Shown here: positions 56,674 to 64,000 of the stretch, piece after piece | Layout of the letters: each line of letters opens with the position of its first letter | How positions within the stretch are numbered: the first letter of the stretch is position 1 | Source of the DNA: JAGOPY01 sp964619555 | GTDB lineage: Bacteria; Bacteroidota; Bacteroidia; Bacteroidales; JAGOPY01 | Reading direction: 5' to 3' | Length of the DNA: 64,000 nucleotides | Assembly: GCA_964619555.1 (NCBI GenBank) | Contig: CAZUDV010000008.1 | Location: 1 to 64,000, forward strand | Translations under genes and position numbers: made by a program | Notes under the pieces: generated by a model | The model's database searches: none | Told to the model about the DNA's origin: nothing | What the model saw: the letters and a program-made list of their open reading frames with translations, nothing else

Positions 56674-58617
56674 TTACCTGACATGTATTGCGTCGAATTT
56701 GCAAGTCTCTTCGCAACTTCCGCAACCAATGCATTTTTCTTCAACGATAAAATGAGGCGTCTTTTTAGCTCCGATGATGGCGCCTGTCGGGCACTTTTTA
56801 GTACAGGCAGTGCAGCCTGTGCATTTGTCCACATCTATATGGAATATCCTGAGGTCGGTGCAAGCACCGGCGGGACAAACTCTTTCAAATATGTGGGCTT
56901 CATATTCATCGCGGAACCAGCGAAGGGTGCTGAGCACCGGGTTCGGTGCCGATTGCCCCAGTCCGCAAAGAGAGGTTTCCTTGATGACTTTGCCCAGTTT
57001 TTCCAGTTGCATGACTCCCTTGAATCGTTCCAGGGCATCGGTCCCATTGCCGTTTTGAGGGCGGCGGGTAATATTTTCCAGTATCTCCAGCATCCGGCGC
57101 GTGCCTTCCCGGCAGGGGATGCATTTCCCGCAACTTTCGCGCTGGATGAAATCCATGAAGAATTTGGCCACATCCACCATGCAGGTGTCTTCATCCATCA
57201 CTACCAATCCACCGGAACCCATCATGGCGCCGACTTTCAGCAGCGATTCGTAATCGATCTGGATATCGAGGTTGGCCTCCGTTATACAACCGCCGGAAGG
57301 TCCGCCGATCTGAACAGCCTTGAACTTTTTACCGTTCCGGATCCCTCCGCCTATCTTGAAAATGATGTCCCGGATGGTGGTGCCCATGGGGATTTCAACG
57401 AGACCGGTGAGGTTGATCTTACCGGAAAGGGCGAATACTTTGGTGCCTTTACTGGTGGCGGTTCCGATGGAGTTGAAGGTGGAAGCGCCGTTTTCGAAGA
57501 CAGCCGGAACATTGGCCAGGGTCTCCACATTGTTAATGACGGTGGGTTTTCCGAACAATCCGCTGGTGGAAGGGAAAGGAGGCCGGGGGCGCGGCATTCC
57601 CCTCTTTCCTTCTATGCTATGGATCAGGGCGGTCTCTTCTCCGCAGACAAACGCACCGGCACCCATTTTAACCATTAAATCAAACGAGAAGCTGGTGCCA
57701 GCTATGTTGGAACCCAATAACCCTAAATCATAAGCTTGCGAGATTGCATTTTTGAGCCGTTTGATGGCCAGGGGATATTCTGCCCTGATATAAACGTACC
57801 CTTTAGAGGCACCGATCGCATAAGCTGCAATCGCCATGCCTTCAATCAGCCGGTGCGGATCACCCTCTATGACCGCACGATCCATGAATGCTCCGGGGTC
57901 TCCCTCGTCGGCATTGCAGATCAGGTACTTCTGATCCGCTGTTTCCTGGTGGGCCAGGCTCCATTTTTTACCGGTCGGGAAACCACCGCCGCCGCGCCCC
58001 TTGAGCCCGCTTTCTTCCGCGATCCGGCAAACGTCGCCGGATGAAGTGGTCTTAAGCGTTTTAACAAGTGTATGGTAACCGCCATTGGCGATGTATTCGT
58101 CAATACTGGTGGGATCGATGATGCCGCAGTTTTTCAGCACGACCCTCTTCTGGGGAGCGAAGAAGGGATGGTCGTCAATGGAACTGACACCATCCCAAGC
58201 TTTGCCATCGCCCCGGGAAAATTGCCCTAACAAAGGTTGTTCGGGCAATTCATTATAGAAAACCCGGTCCAGGATCCCTTCGACCTTGTCGTGAGTGACC
58301 TTTTCGAATGAAATCCTTTTTTTACCGGGGAGTTGCACATCCATGAGGGGCTCTGAGGAGCAGAGGCCGATGCATCCGACTTCAATGATAGTAGCGTCCA
58401 ATCCATTACGCGTCAGATAATCCTGGGCAGCCGATTTAGTCTTTCCGGCCCCCGCTCCAAGCCCGCAAGTACCGGTACCTATGTATATAACCGGTACATC
58501 CACTATCTCCCTCCGCAGCATTTTCAACCGCTTCTTATCCGCATCATCCATGCGTGCGGAGGGCCCGTTAACCAAGCAATTATCGATGAGAGAGCTTTTA
58601 TTGGATATGTTTTTCAT
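56674..58617 (-). CDS. hydB: hydrogenase subunit HydB (NuoF-like flavoprotein)
   Basis: A 647-residue NADH-oxidising flavoprotein. N-terminal thioredoxin-like [2Fe-2S] domain (about 33-130; CGLGAGA, VGCIGLCSSEP), NuoF core with FMN/NAD sites (GLKGRGGGGFPTGKKW, about 206; CNADEGDPGAF; EYPLAI), the [4Fe-4S] site CGKCIPCREGTRRML (about 487), and two C-terminal [4Fe-4S] motifs (CTGCTACTKKCPTGA, CIGCGSCEETCKFDA). This is the HydB layout of electron-bifurcating hydrogenases. It starts four bases inside the end of hydC, showing translational coupling. It moves electrons between NADH, ferredoxin and HydA. Confidence 0.96.
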   Translation of the reverse strand: MKNISNKSSLIDNCLVNGPSARMDDADKKRLKMLRREIVDVPVIYIGTGTCGLGAGAGKTKSAAQDYLTRNGLDATIIEVGCIGLCSSEPLMDVQLPGKKRISFEKVTHDKVEGILDRVFYNELPEQPLLGQFSRGDGKAWDGVSSIDDHPFFAPQKRVVLKNCGIIDPTSIDEYIANGGYHTLVKTLKTTSSGDVCRIAEESGLKGRGGGGFPTGKKWSLAHQETADQKYLICNADEGDPGAFMDRAVIEGDPHRLIEGMAIAAYAIGASKGYVYIRAEYPLAIKRLKNAISQAYDLGLLGSNIAGTSFSFDLMVKMGAGAFVCGEETALIHSIEGKRGMPRPRPPFPSTSGLFGKPTVINNVETLANVPAVFENGASTFNSIGTATSKGTKVFALSGKINLTGLVEIPMGTTIRDIIFKIGGGIRNGKKFKAVQIGGPSGGCITEANLDIQIDYESLLKVGAMMGSGGLVVMDEDTCMVDVAKFFMDFIQRESCGKCIPCREGTRRMLEILENITRRPQNGNGTDALERFKGVMQLEKLGKVIKETSLCGLGQSAPNPVLSTLRWFRDEYEAHIFERVCPAGACTDLRIFHIDVDKCTGCTACTKKCPTGAIIGAKKTPHFIVEEKCIGCGSCEETCKFDAIHVR

Positions 58618-59096
58618 GATTCCGTGTTTTGAGAGGTTTCTTTTGCCCGGTATTCATCTATGATCCCCCGGAGCGATTCCTTTGTCACTTTAGCATGGAA
58701 TTCACCATTTATGCATATGACCGGGGCCAAACCGCAAGCCCCGATGCAGGCAACCACCTCCATGCTGAACAATCCGTCGCGCGTCGACTGGCCCGCTTTG
58801 ATCTTCAGCATCTTTTCAAGTTCATCCAGCACGGTGGCCGATCCCAGCACATGGCAGGCCGTCCCGCGGCACACCTGGATATGGTATTTGCCCAGGGGCT
58901 CGAACCGGAACTGGTTATAAAAAGTGGCTACACCATATATCTTGCTAGCAGGCATGTCGAGTTTTTTCCCAACCTCCACCACAGCCTGGCGTGAAAGGAA
59001 TCCTTCCTCATCCTGTATCTTCTGGAGGATCGGGATCAGGCTCTCGCGGCCCTTGCCGGCATATGCCGTTAATATTTCCTGAACAGCGCTTGACAT
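58614..59096 (-). CDS. hydC: hydrogenase subunit HydC (NuoE-like [2Fe-2S] protein)
   Basis: A 160-residue thioredoxin-like [2Fe-2S] protein of the NuoE family. Cysteine ligands in VCRGTACHVLG and VACIGACGLAPV. LIPILQKIQDEEGFLSRQAV and FYNQFRFEPLGKYHIQ are typical. Structural subunit of the trimeric hydrogenase. It overlaps hydB by four bases and follows the first receiver gene after 84 bases that contain a repeat. Confidence 0.95.
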   Translation of the reverse strand: MSSAVQEILTAYAGKGRESLIPILQKIQDEEGFLSRQAVVEVGKKLDMPASKIYGVATFYNQFRFEPLGKYHIQVCRGTACHVLGSATVLDELEKMLKIKAGQSTRDGLFSMEVVACIGACGLAPVICINGEFHAKVTKESLRGIIDEYRAKETSQNTES

Positions 59097-59119
59097 CTCA
59101 AAACCGAATAAAATTCCAA

Positions 59120-59179
59120 TAACTATAAACTATAAACCATTAACTCAACTTTGCACTATGCACTTTGAACTTTGAACTG
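59120..59179. repeat. heptamer-period repeats AACTATA and CTTTGAA
   Basis: AACTATA, AACTATA, AACCATT, AACTCAA (59120-59147) and then CTTTGCA, CTATGCA, CTTTGAA, CTTTGAA to about 59176. Fills the space between the receiver and hydC genes. Confidence 0.75.
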
Positions 59180-59180
59180 T

Positions 59181-59696
59181 TCAGTGCATTTTAGCGTGTT
59201 TGTCCACCAGCAGGTGCTCCACTTCGGGGACCAGTTTCTTCGGGTCAACCGGTTTTCTGAGGAATCCGTCGACCGGAAGGAAAATGGACGGTCCTTTTTC
59301 CGTGCGGTAATCGATCCCTGCTTTACCGGTGATGACATCCCTGATCAGCAATACGTCCAGTTCGCGGTAGTTCGGATCTTTCCTGAACTCCCGGGCCATT
59401 TCCTGCACAGCCGATTTGGTGGTGGTCAGGACATCGATGGAGGTCATCATCAAAACAGGCATATGCTCAAATTCCGGGTTTTCGCTGAATTCCTTGGCCA
59501 GTTCAAAGCCTTCGAACTGGGTGGTCATCATGACGTCGAGGATGGCCAGGTCCGGTTTTTCCTTGTAAGCCATTTTAAAGCCTTCGATTTTATCTGAAGC
59601 GGAAATAACATGATAGCCTTCTTTCGTGAGAATGGCTTTTACAATAGTGATGACATCGATATCGTCATCCACGATCAGGATCTTTTTAGTTTCCAT
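59181..59696 (-). CDS. response regulator receiver, first gene of hydrogenase operon
   Basis: A 171-residue receiver protein: KILIVDDDIDVITIVKAI, phosphorylated Asp in LAILDVMMTTQFEGFEL, and MLMMTSIDVLTTTKS. The C-terminal 45 residues (FLPVDGFLRKPVDPKKLVPEVEHLL) are the last receiver helix with a short tail, no DNA-binding domain. Start 59696 (METKKILIVDDD). It lies at the promoter end of the operon, ahead of hydC, and is one of three receiver-containing proteins there, so it is a candidate target of the hydrogenase-like sensor kinase. Confidence 0.9.
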   Translation of the reverse strand: METKKILIVDDDIDVITIVKAILTKEGYHVISASDKIEGFKMAYKEKPDLAILDVMMTTQFEGFELAKEFSENPEFEHMPVLMMTSIDVLTTTKSAVQEMAREFRKDPNYRELDVLLIRDVITGKAGIDYRTEKGPSIFLPVDGFLRKPVDPKKLVPEVEHLLVDKHAKMH

Positions 59697-59740
59697 TTTT
59701 ATGTTTTTTAACGGGTTCATAAATGATGAATTTCATGAGA

Positions 59741-59771
59741 CAAAATTAGCCCCGTCTGAAAGTCTGTACAA
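59741..59771 (-). promoter_or_regulatory. full promoter of the hydrogenase operon
   Basis: Minus strand: TTG (plus CAA at 59769-59771), exactly 20 bases, then TAATTTTG (plus CAAAATTA at 59741-59748), 44 bases before the ATG of the receiver gene. Both boxes match the Bacteroidota consensus. Confidence 0.75.
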
Positions 59772-60034
59772 GGTGATTATGTCCTGATTTTCAATAAGAA
59801 GAAATCCAAAGAATGCTGAAAAGCCACCGGAAGTTTGCAGCAAATGTAGATGGGAGATAACGGCAATAAAACCGGTAGTTTATTACTGGTTTTTATCTGT
59901 AGAAATGGAGTCTTTTGTTTATAAAATAAAGATAATCAGACAAATGCAAAAAAGAAGGGATAACCATGACAGGTTTGAATCCGGAGTCGGAACCGGCGAT
60001 TTTTTATTGTTAATTATTTAACAATGTGAAAAAA
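59772..60034. other. gene-free stretch upstream of hydrogenase operon
   Basis: No gene. Besides the hairpin at 59868-59893, it holds the perfect palindrome TTGTTAA-TTAT-TTAACAA at 60007-60024. It might be a binding site, but it is more than 230 bases upstream of the promoter and just after the NarL-type gene. Confidence 0.5.
59868..59893 (-). terminator. possible terminator of NarL-type regulator gene
   Basis: AAAACCGGTA, short loop, TACTGGTTTT with one G-T pair; A/T flanks. 140 bases after the stop of the NarL-type gene. Confidence 0.35.
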
Positions 60035-60688
60035 TTAACTGATCTCAACCAGCTTGTTTTTGATGGCGTAGGAAAGCAGCCCGACCGAACTTTTGGTGTT
60101 GGTTTTGGATAAGAGGTTGGATTTGTGACCGATCACCGTTCTCTCGCTGATGGAGAGCTTATCGGCAATTTCTTTATTCGACAGCCCGTCGCAGATTAGG
60201 GCCAGGATCTCTTTTTCCCTTCGGGTAAGCTGAACTTCTTCCTCCTCCTGCCTGGGTTCCCGGACTACCTTTCGGGTGAAAAATTCCCATAATTCAGGGG
60301 AATAATAGTTATTGCCCGACTGAATAGCCTGCAGCGCCTGGTCGAGCACTTCCTTGGTAATGTTCTTCAGGAGGAATCCCTTGGCTCCTGCGTCAAGCAT
60401 GCTCTGGACATACTCTTCGTCGTCGAACATCGTCAGGGCGACGATCTTCAGGTCAGGACATTCTTCGAGTGCCTGCCGGGTGGCTTCGATGCCATTCATT
60501 ACCGGCATCTGGATATCGATGAGGACGATATCCGGCTCCCTGGTCTTCAGCAAATCGAGAAATTCGCTGCCATTTGAGGCCTCTCCGATCACCCTGGCGT
60601 ACTTCAAACGGTTGATGACCATTTTCAATCCGTTCCGGAAGAATTCGTGATCGTCAACAATAATAATGTTTAGCCTATCGTCCGTCAT
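60035..60688 (-). CDS. NarL/FixJ-type response regulator
   Basis: A 217-residue regulator: receiver domain (LNIIIVDDHEFFRNGLKMVI, IVLIDIQMPVMNGIEAT with the phosphorylated Asp at about 55, KGFLLKN lysine) and LuxR-type helix-turn-helix (LTRREKEILALICDGLSNKE, about 155). It probably pairs with the PAS kinase encoded 60 bases upstream on the same strand (60749), and could also serve the orphan TPR kinase at 39600. A -7 box lies in the gap between the two genes. Confidence 0.94.
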   Translation of the reverse strand: MTDDRLNIIIVDDHEFFRNGLKMVINRLKYARVIGEASNGSEFLDLLKTREPDIVLIDIQMPVMNGIEATRQALEECPDLKIVALTMFDDEEYVQSMLDAGAKGFLLKNITKEVLDQALQAIQSGNNYYSPELWEFFTRKVVREPRQEEEEVQLTRREKEILALICDGLSNKEIADKLSISERTVIGHKSNLLSKTNTKSSVGLLSYAIKNKLVEIS

Positions 60689-60708
60689 ATCGTTTAATCA
60701 CATCGAAG

Positions 60709-60716
60709 CAAAGGTA
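60709..60716 (-). promoter_or_regulatory. promoter -7 box for NarL-type regulator
   Basis: Minus-strand TACCTTTG, exact TAnnTTTG match, 20 bases before the ATG. TTG is 23 bases further (60740-60742), slightly long. Confidence 0.4.
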
Positions 60717-60748
60717 ATACTTTCCGTTCATCCGGCTGCCAACCTTTT

Positions 60749-62071
60749 TTAGGACATGTGATAATTTGTCGGGTCCACTTCCACAACCACCAGGGTCCCG
60801 GCCCCGGGCCGGCTGTGGATCCTGTAATTACCATTCACGGATCTTAACCGGCTGATAATATTCTTCAGTCCCATGCCACCTGTCTCGCTATTCAGTACCT
60901 TATCCTTATCGAACCCAATTCCATCGTCCAGGTAAGTCAGTTGAAGCATTTCCTCCATCTTTTCAAGGGAAATCTGGATATTACCTGCCCGGGCGTGCTT
61001 GAGCGAGTTGTTGATCAGCTCTGTCACCACCCGGTAAAGCACCATTTCAATGGTCTGGTCATACCGTTCACCGACAAGGTTATTGTCGAACTCTATTTTA
61101 ATTTTATTGACCAGGTTAACCTTCTTGCAGAAGGATTCGATGGCCTTGACCAGTCCGAAATCCAGGATCAGTCTGGGAGATAAATTGTTGGAAATGGATC
61201 GCGTACTGATAATAGCCTCATTGATCAACTCATTGGTCTGCTTTAGCATCTCGTTCTTTTCGCCGGGTTCCATATCTCCCGATTCCAGCTCATTCACATA
61301 TAATTTGATAGTTGACAGCAGAGGGCCCAGTCCATCGTGTATATCTTTCGAGATTCTCTCCCTTTCCTTTTCCTCCGCATTGATCACGGCATTCAGGATG
61401 CTTCTTTCCATTTCCAGGCGCTCGGTTGTTTCCCTGGCGATGGAAATGATCGCTTGTTTGCCCATGTAGTTGATCAGCCGGCTTTTCACCTCCAGCGAAA
61501 TCACCTTCCCTTCTTTGGAAACATGTTCAGTCTCATAGACATGACGTCCGTTTTCTATGATCTTCCTGAGATTTGGCTCGACGGTGTCGTAATATTTCGG
61601 GGTTTTCAAATCCTTGAAATTCTTTCTCAGAAAATCCTCCCTTGAAAACCCCAGAGTTTCACAGGCGACCTGGTTAACCTCCAACAGGTTGCCTTTCAGG
61701 TCGGCCAGGTAGATTTCATCACTGCTGTTATGAAACAGCGTAGTGAAGCGGTTCTCCAGTTCATGCCTGGCTTCTTCGGTGTGCTTCAGGGTATAAAGGA
61801 TCCGTCCGATCATGATCAGTGCCACAGCCATAATGGCCGAAACGAATATGCCCAGCCAGTTGGATACCAGTTGCCAGGTAGGAGGCAATGTATCGTGAGT
61901 GATGGCATAGATCTCCCCGACCCTTCTTAGCCCCATAAACAGCAAGGCAAAAAAGATCATTACCCAGGCTACCTTAACACGGGCTGCCCTCAGCAGCCAT
62001 AAAGCGCTCCCAGCTGCAATGAGTTGCAACAGAGCGGATGAAATCAAACCTATAAGCGTTACCATGTCCAT
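60749..62071 (-). CDS. PAS sensor histidine kinase (NarX-type core)
   Basis: A 440-residue membrane kinase. About three N-terminal helices (residues 2-95), a PAS domain (FHNSSDEIYLADLKGNLLEV, about 110-215), HisKA_3 with the histidine in ERISKDIHDGLGPLLSTIKL (about 245) and HATPase (VVTELINNSLKHARAGN, DDGIGFDKDK, GGMGLKNIISR) to 440. Its response regulator is at 60035. It may sense redox or respiratory state; the PAS ligand is unknown. It lies 70 bases downstream of tatA, separated by a terminator. Confidence 0.9.
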   Translation of the reverse strand: MDMVTLIGLISSALLQLIAAGSALWLLRAARVKVAWVMIFFALLFMGLRRVGEIYAITHDTLPPTWQLVSNWLGIFVSAIMAVALIMIGRILYTLKHTEEARHELENRFTTLFHNSSDEIYLADLKGNLLEVNQVACETLGFSREDFLRKNFKDLKTPKYYDTVEPNLRKIIENGRHVYETEHVSKEGKVISLEVKSRLINYMGKQAIISIARETTERLEMERSILNAVINAEEKERERISKDIHDGLGPLLSTIKLYVNELESGDMEPGEKNEMLKQTNELINEAIISTRSISNNLSPRLILDFGLVKAIESFCKKVNLVNKIKIEFDNNLVGERYDQTIEMVLYRVVTELINNSLKHARAGNIQISLEKMEEMLQLTYLDDGIGFDKDKVLNSETGGMGLKNIISRLRSVNGNYRIHSRPGAGTLVVVEVDPTNYHMS

Positions 62072-62077
62072 TCAAAT

Positions 62078-62118
62078 AAAAAACGCAAAGAACGGAATCA
62101 GGTCCCATCCTTTGCGTT
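62078..62118 (-). terminator. terminator of tatA
   Basis: Minus-strand AACGCAAAG, 19-base loop, CTTTGCGTT, followed by a T run (plus A run 62078-62083). 23 bases after the tatA stop. Confidence 0.75.
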
Positions 62119-62141
62119 CTCATTTATATAAAATCAATGAA

Positions 62142-62339
62142 TTATTCTTTTGTCTGATCCGGTTTCTTTTCTTCTTCTTCACCTTCTCCACTCAGGCCTT
62201 TCTTGAACTCCCTTGCTCCTTTACCGATGCCTTTCATCAGTTCGGGTATCTTTTTTCCGCCGAAAAGTAGAAGGATAACGGCAATGATCAGGATGATCTG
62301 CCAGGGGCCGATGACACCAAGTATTACAAATAAGTTCAT
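62142..62339 (-). CDS. tatA: twin-arginine translocase subunit TatA/E
   Basis: A 65-residue inner-membrane protein. Short N-terminal helix (GPWQIILIIAVILLLFGGKK, about residues 11-30), the FGGKKIPEL hinge, an amphipathic helix (MKGIGKGAREFKKGL) and an acidic tail. Forms the pore of the Tat export system for folded, cofactor-bearing proteins. Single gene with its own promoter (62367-62398) and terminator (62078-62118); tatC is not in the window. Confidence 0.93.
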   Translation of the reverse strand: MNLFVILGVIGPWQIILIIAVILLLFGGKKIPELMKGIGKGAREFKKGLSGEGEEEEKKPDQTKE

Positions 62340-62366
62340 AATAAATTAGTTTTCTGTTAGTGATGA

Positions 62367-62398
62367 CAAAGTTAATAATAAAGAAGGTCAAACTTCAA
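62367..62398 (-). promoter_or_regulatory. full promoter of tatA
   Basis: Minus strand: TTG (plus CAA 62396-62398), 21 bases, TAACTTTG (plus CAAAGTTA 62367-62374), 28 bases before the ATG. Confidence 0.6.
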
Positions 62399-62414
62399 CT
62401 GCTTCATTTATTTA

Positions 62415-62422
62415 TAATTTTG
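62415..62422 (+). promoter_or_regulatory. promoter -7 box for deiminase gene
   Basis: TAATTTTG, exact TAnnTTTG match, 19 bases before ATG 62442. The tatA promoter lies directly on the other side, pointing away. Confidence 0.5.
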
Positions 62423-62441
62423 TGAACCTCAACTGATGATT

Positions 62442-64000
62442 ATGAAAAGACACATCTTCCTGATGCTCATACTGGTTTCTGCAACTGGATTTTCTCTTCA
62501 GTCACAGGACCAACCTTACAAACTTACCCATGAAATGACCCCTGAGGAGGAGTTACGAAAGCATGAAATAGGCCGTGGTTTTACGCCGACCGATCCTCCG
62601 GCCCCCCCTGTCAGGACTGTGGCTGAGTTCGAAGAGATGCAAAGCGTCCTTATCCGTTATCCGTTCGGCATACCGATGAGCCTGATCGTTGAAATGTCGC
62701 AGGATTGCAAAGTGAAAACCATTGTCGCCAACAGCACGCAGCAGCAACAGGTATTGACCCAGTATCAGTCAAGCGGGGTCGACACGGCCAATTGCGAATG
62801 GCTGATTGCCCCGACGGATTCATACTGGACCCGTGATTACGGGCCATGGTTTGTTGTTGACGGCAGCTATGATGTCGGGATTTCCGATTTCCCGTACAAC
62901 AGGCCCAGGCCAAGCGACGATAATATCCCGGTCCTGCTCTCCCAGCAGATGGGGATCCCCCTGTATGGGATGAATATGATCCATACGGGAGGTAATTTTA
63001 TGTGCGACGGTATGGGGATCGGTGCATCCACGGACCTGGTCATTGAGGAGAATCCCTCGATGAGCGAGGAAGAATTAGATACGATGGCCATGCATTACCT
63101 GGGATTGCGCAAATATCACCTATTACCCGACCCTTTGGGCGAATACATCAAGCACATCGACTGCTGGGGCAAGTTCCTCGACGTAGATAAGGTATTGATC
63201 GGCCGTGTGCCTGCAACCGACTGGCGTTATGCCGATTTCGAGGCTGTGGCTAATTTTTTCGCCATGCAGACCAGCTCCTACGGAACCCAGTACCAGGTTT
63301 ACAGGGTATATACCCCGGGTAACTATCCGTACACCCCATATACCAATTCACTGATCCTGAACAAAAAAGTATTTGTTCCGCAAACGGGAAGCCAGTGGGA
63401 CGATGAAGCCATTGTATCTTATCAGGAAGCGATGCCGGGCTATGAAATTGTCGGAGTGATGCACAATACCTGGGAAAATACCGATGCCCTGCATTGCCGG
63501 GCAATTGGGATCGCGGATGCGGGAATGCTTTATGTTTATCATATTCCCCTCCTGGGCAATAAAAACTTTAAGCTGAGCTGGGACCTGGAGGCCGATATAG
63601 TGCCCTATAGCGGGGCCGGAGTGATCAGTGATTCATTATTGTGTTATTATCGTTTGGATGATGGTGAATTCCAGACGGTCCAGCTGGAACACACTGCAGG
63701 TTATCACTACCGGGCTACGCTGCCATTCGCCTTACCCGGCAGTGAAGTCAGTTATTACCTCAGGGCAGCCGATTTTTCAGGCAGAAAGAAAAACCATCCG
63801 TACATCGGGGCTCCGGATCCGCACCGGTTTACGGTTAAGTATGCGACCGATATCACCGTCCTGCCCGATTCACTTGTCTTTTTGACTGCCGAGGAGATGG
63901 TCACCGGTAAGTCTTTCGACATTTATAATTTCACCAATGGGGATAAGACGATTACGCAGATGGAAGAAGAAGGACTGAATTCTTTTCACTGGTACATTGA
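62442..64000 (+). CDS. peptidylarginine deiminase (PPAD-like), partial
   Basis: The window ends inside this gene; at least 519 residues remain open. Signal peptide MKRHIFLMLILVSATGFSLQ, then the deiminase domain. Key positions match Porphyromonas PPAD, from memory D130, H236, D238, N297, C351: here D132 in YWTRDYGPW, H238 and D240 in KHIDCWGKFLD, N302 in YTPYTNSLI and C352 in TDALHCRAIG. It converts arginine (in peptides, or agmatine in related enzymes) to citrulline and releases ammonia. After about 400 come an immunoglobulin-like domain and a further domain; a T9SS sorting domain may lie past the end. An ATG at 62436 is an alternative start. Confidence 0.88.
   Translation, partial: MKRHIFLMLILVSATGFSLQSQDQPYKLTHEMTPEEELRKHEIGRGFTPTDPPAPPVRTVAEFEEMQSVLIRYPFGIPMSLIVEMSQDCKVKTIVANSTQQQQVLTQYQSSGVDTANCEWLIAPTDSYWTRDYGPWFVVDGSYDVGISDFPYNRPRPSDDNIPVLLSQQMGIPLYGMNMIHTGGNFMCDGMGIGASTDLVIEENPSMSEEELDTMAMHYLGLRKYHLLPDPLGEYIKHIDCWGKFLDVDKVLIGRVPATDWRYADFEAVANFFAMQTSSYGTQYQVYRVYTPGNYPYTPYTNSLILNKKVFVPQTGSQWDDEAIVSYQEAMPGYEIVGVMHNTWENTDALHCRAIGIADAGMLYVYHIPLLGNKNFKLSWDLEADIVPYSGAGVISDSLLCYYRLDDGEFQTVQLEHTAGYHYRATLPFALPGSEVSYYLRAADFSGRKKNHPYIGAPDPHRFTVKYATDITVLPDSLVFLTAEEMVTGKSFDIYNFTNGDKTITQMEEEGLNSFHWYI

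Noticed and set aside
56683..57678. 331-codon open frame on the plus strand opposite hydB
   Set aside because: Lies entirely inside hydB, which has full-length conserved motifs; it is a shadow frame.
60007..60024. TTGTTAA-TTAT-TTAACAA palindrome as operator of the hydrogenase operon
   Set aside because: More than 230 bases upstream of the predicted promoter and directly after the NarL-type gene; AT-rich palindromes arise by chance in such DNA.
1..64000. tRNA, rRNA, transposase, integrase or prophage genes
   Set aside because: Scanned by eye for the usual motifs and families; none found. A covariance search could still find a small RNA that I missed.

Overview
The window is a chromosomal segment of an anaerobic or facultatively anaerobic member of the Bacteroidota, probably Bacteroidales/Marinilabiliales-like. 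Evidence: promoters of the Bacteroidota type (TTG, about 20 bases, TAnnTTTG) before many genes; a type IX secretion (T9SS) sorting domain; the short-chain (SDR) type threonine dehydrogenase; DUF4837 lipoprotein, DUF5723-like/OmpA and PepSY proteins; NrfHA; and an [FeFe] hydrogenase with all its maturases. I see no rRNA, tRNA, CRISPR array, transposase, integrase or prophage gene.

Layout. 1-4.9 kb: four-helix-bundle protein, threonine dehydrogenase, then small stress or accessory families (GNAT-like, YdeI, two-domain SRPBCC, two-domain VOC) and the remains of a small membrane-protein gene. 4.9-10.2 kb: a compact plus-strand run of metallo-hydrolase, radical SAM/SPASM, SDR, B12-radical SAM and glycosyltransferase, which looks biosynthetic with unknown product. 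10.2-20.3 kb: diheme cytochrome c, a GpgS-phosphatase fusion (probable glucosylglycerate synthesis), kbl, a beta-lactamase-fold hydrolase, a ferredoxin-nitroreductase and others. 20.3-27 kb: EF-G, CysS, TyrS and an epimerase. 27-28.4 kb: a repeat array and a broken T9SS cargo gene. 28.7-37 kb: flavodoxin, MltF, OmpA with thrombospondin repeats, lipoproteins, LysM transglycosylase. 37-47.3 kb: nitrite ammonification (NrfHA), a TPR histidine kinase, and a Crp/Fnr-controlled operon (ferredoxin, cupin, DUF438-hemerythrin-PAS, DUF1858-DUF2249) that looks like a nitrogen-oxide stress module. 47.3-59.8 kb: one long minus-strand operon with a trimeric NAD-linked [FeFe] hydrogenase (HydABC), a hydrogenase-like domain fused to a histidine kinase, three receiver proteins, and maturases HydG, HydE, HydF. 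60-62.4 kb: a NarL-type two-component pair and TatA. 62.4 kb to the end: a Porphyromonas-PAD-like peptidylarginine deiminase cut by the window edge.

The functions fit a fermenter that reoxidises NADH and ferredoxin by making H2, can use nitrite as electron sink, and senses redox state at several points.

Two less expected layers stand out. First, at least eleven sites carry tandem repeats with a 7-base period but different sequence. One lies in frame inside cysS and one inside the T9SS sorting domain, where copy number sets the reading frame. Second, a family of short palindromes with a common GAAATATT tail is scattered through intergenic DNA. The most promising protein-level item is the hydrogenase operon with its built-in hydrogenase-like sensor kinase. 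All family calls are by eye; no database search was run.
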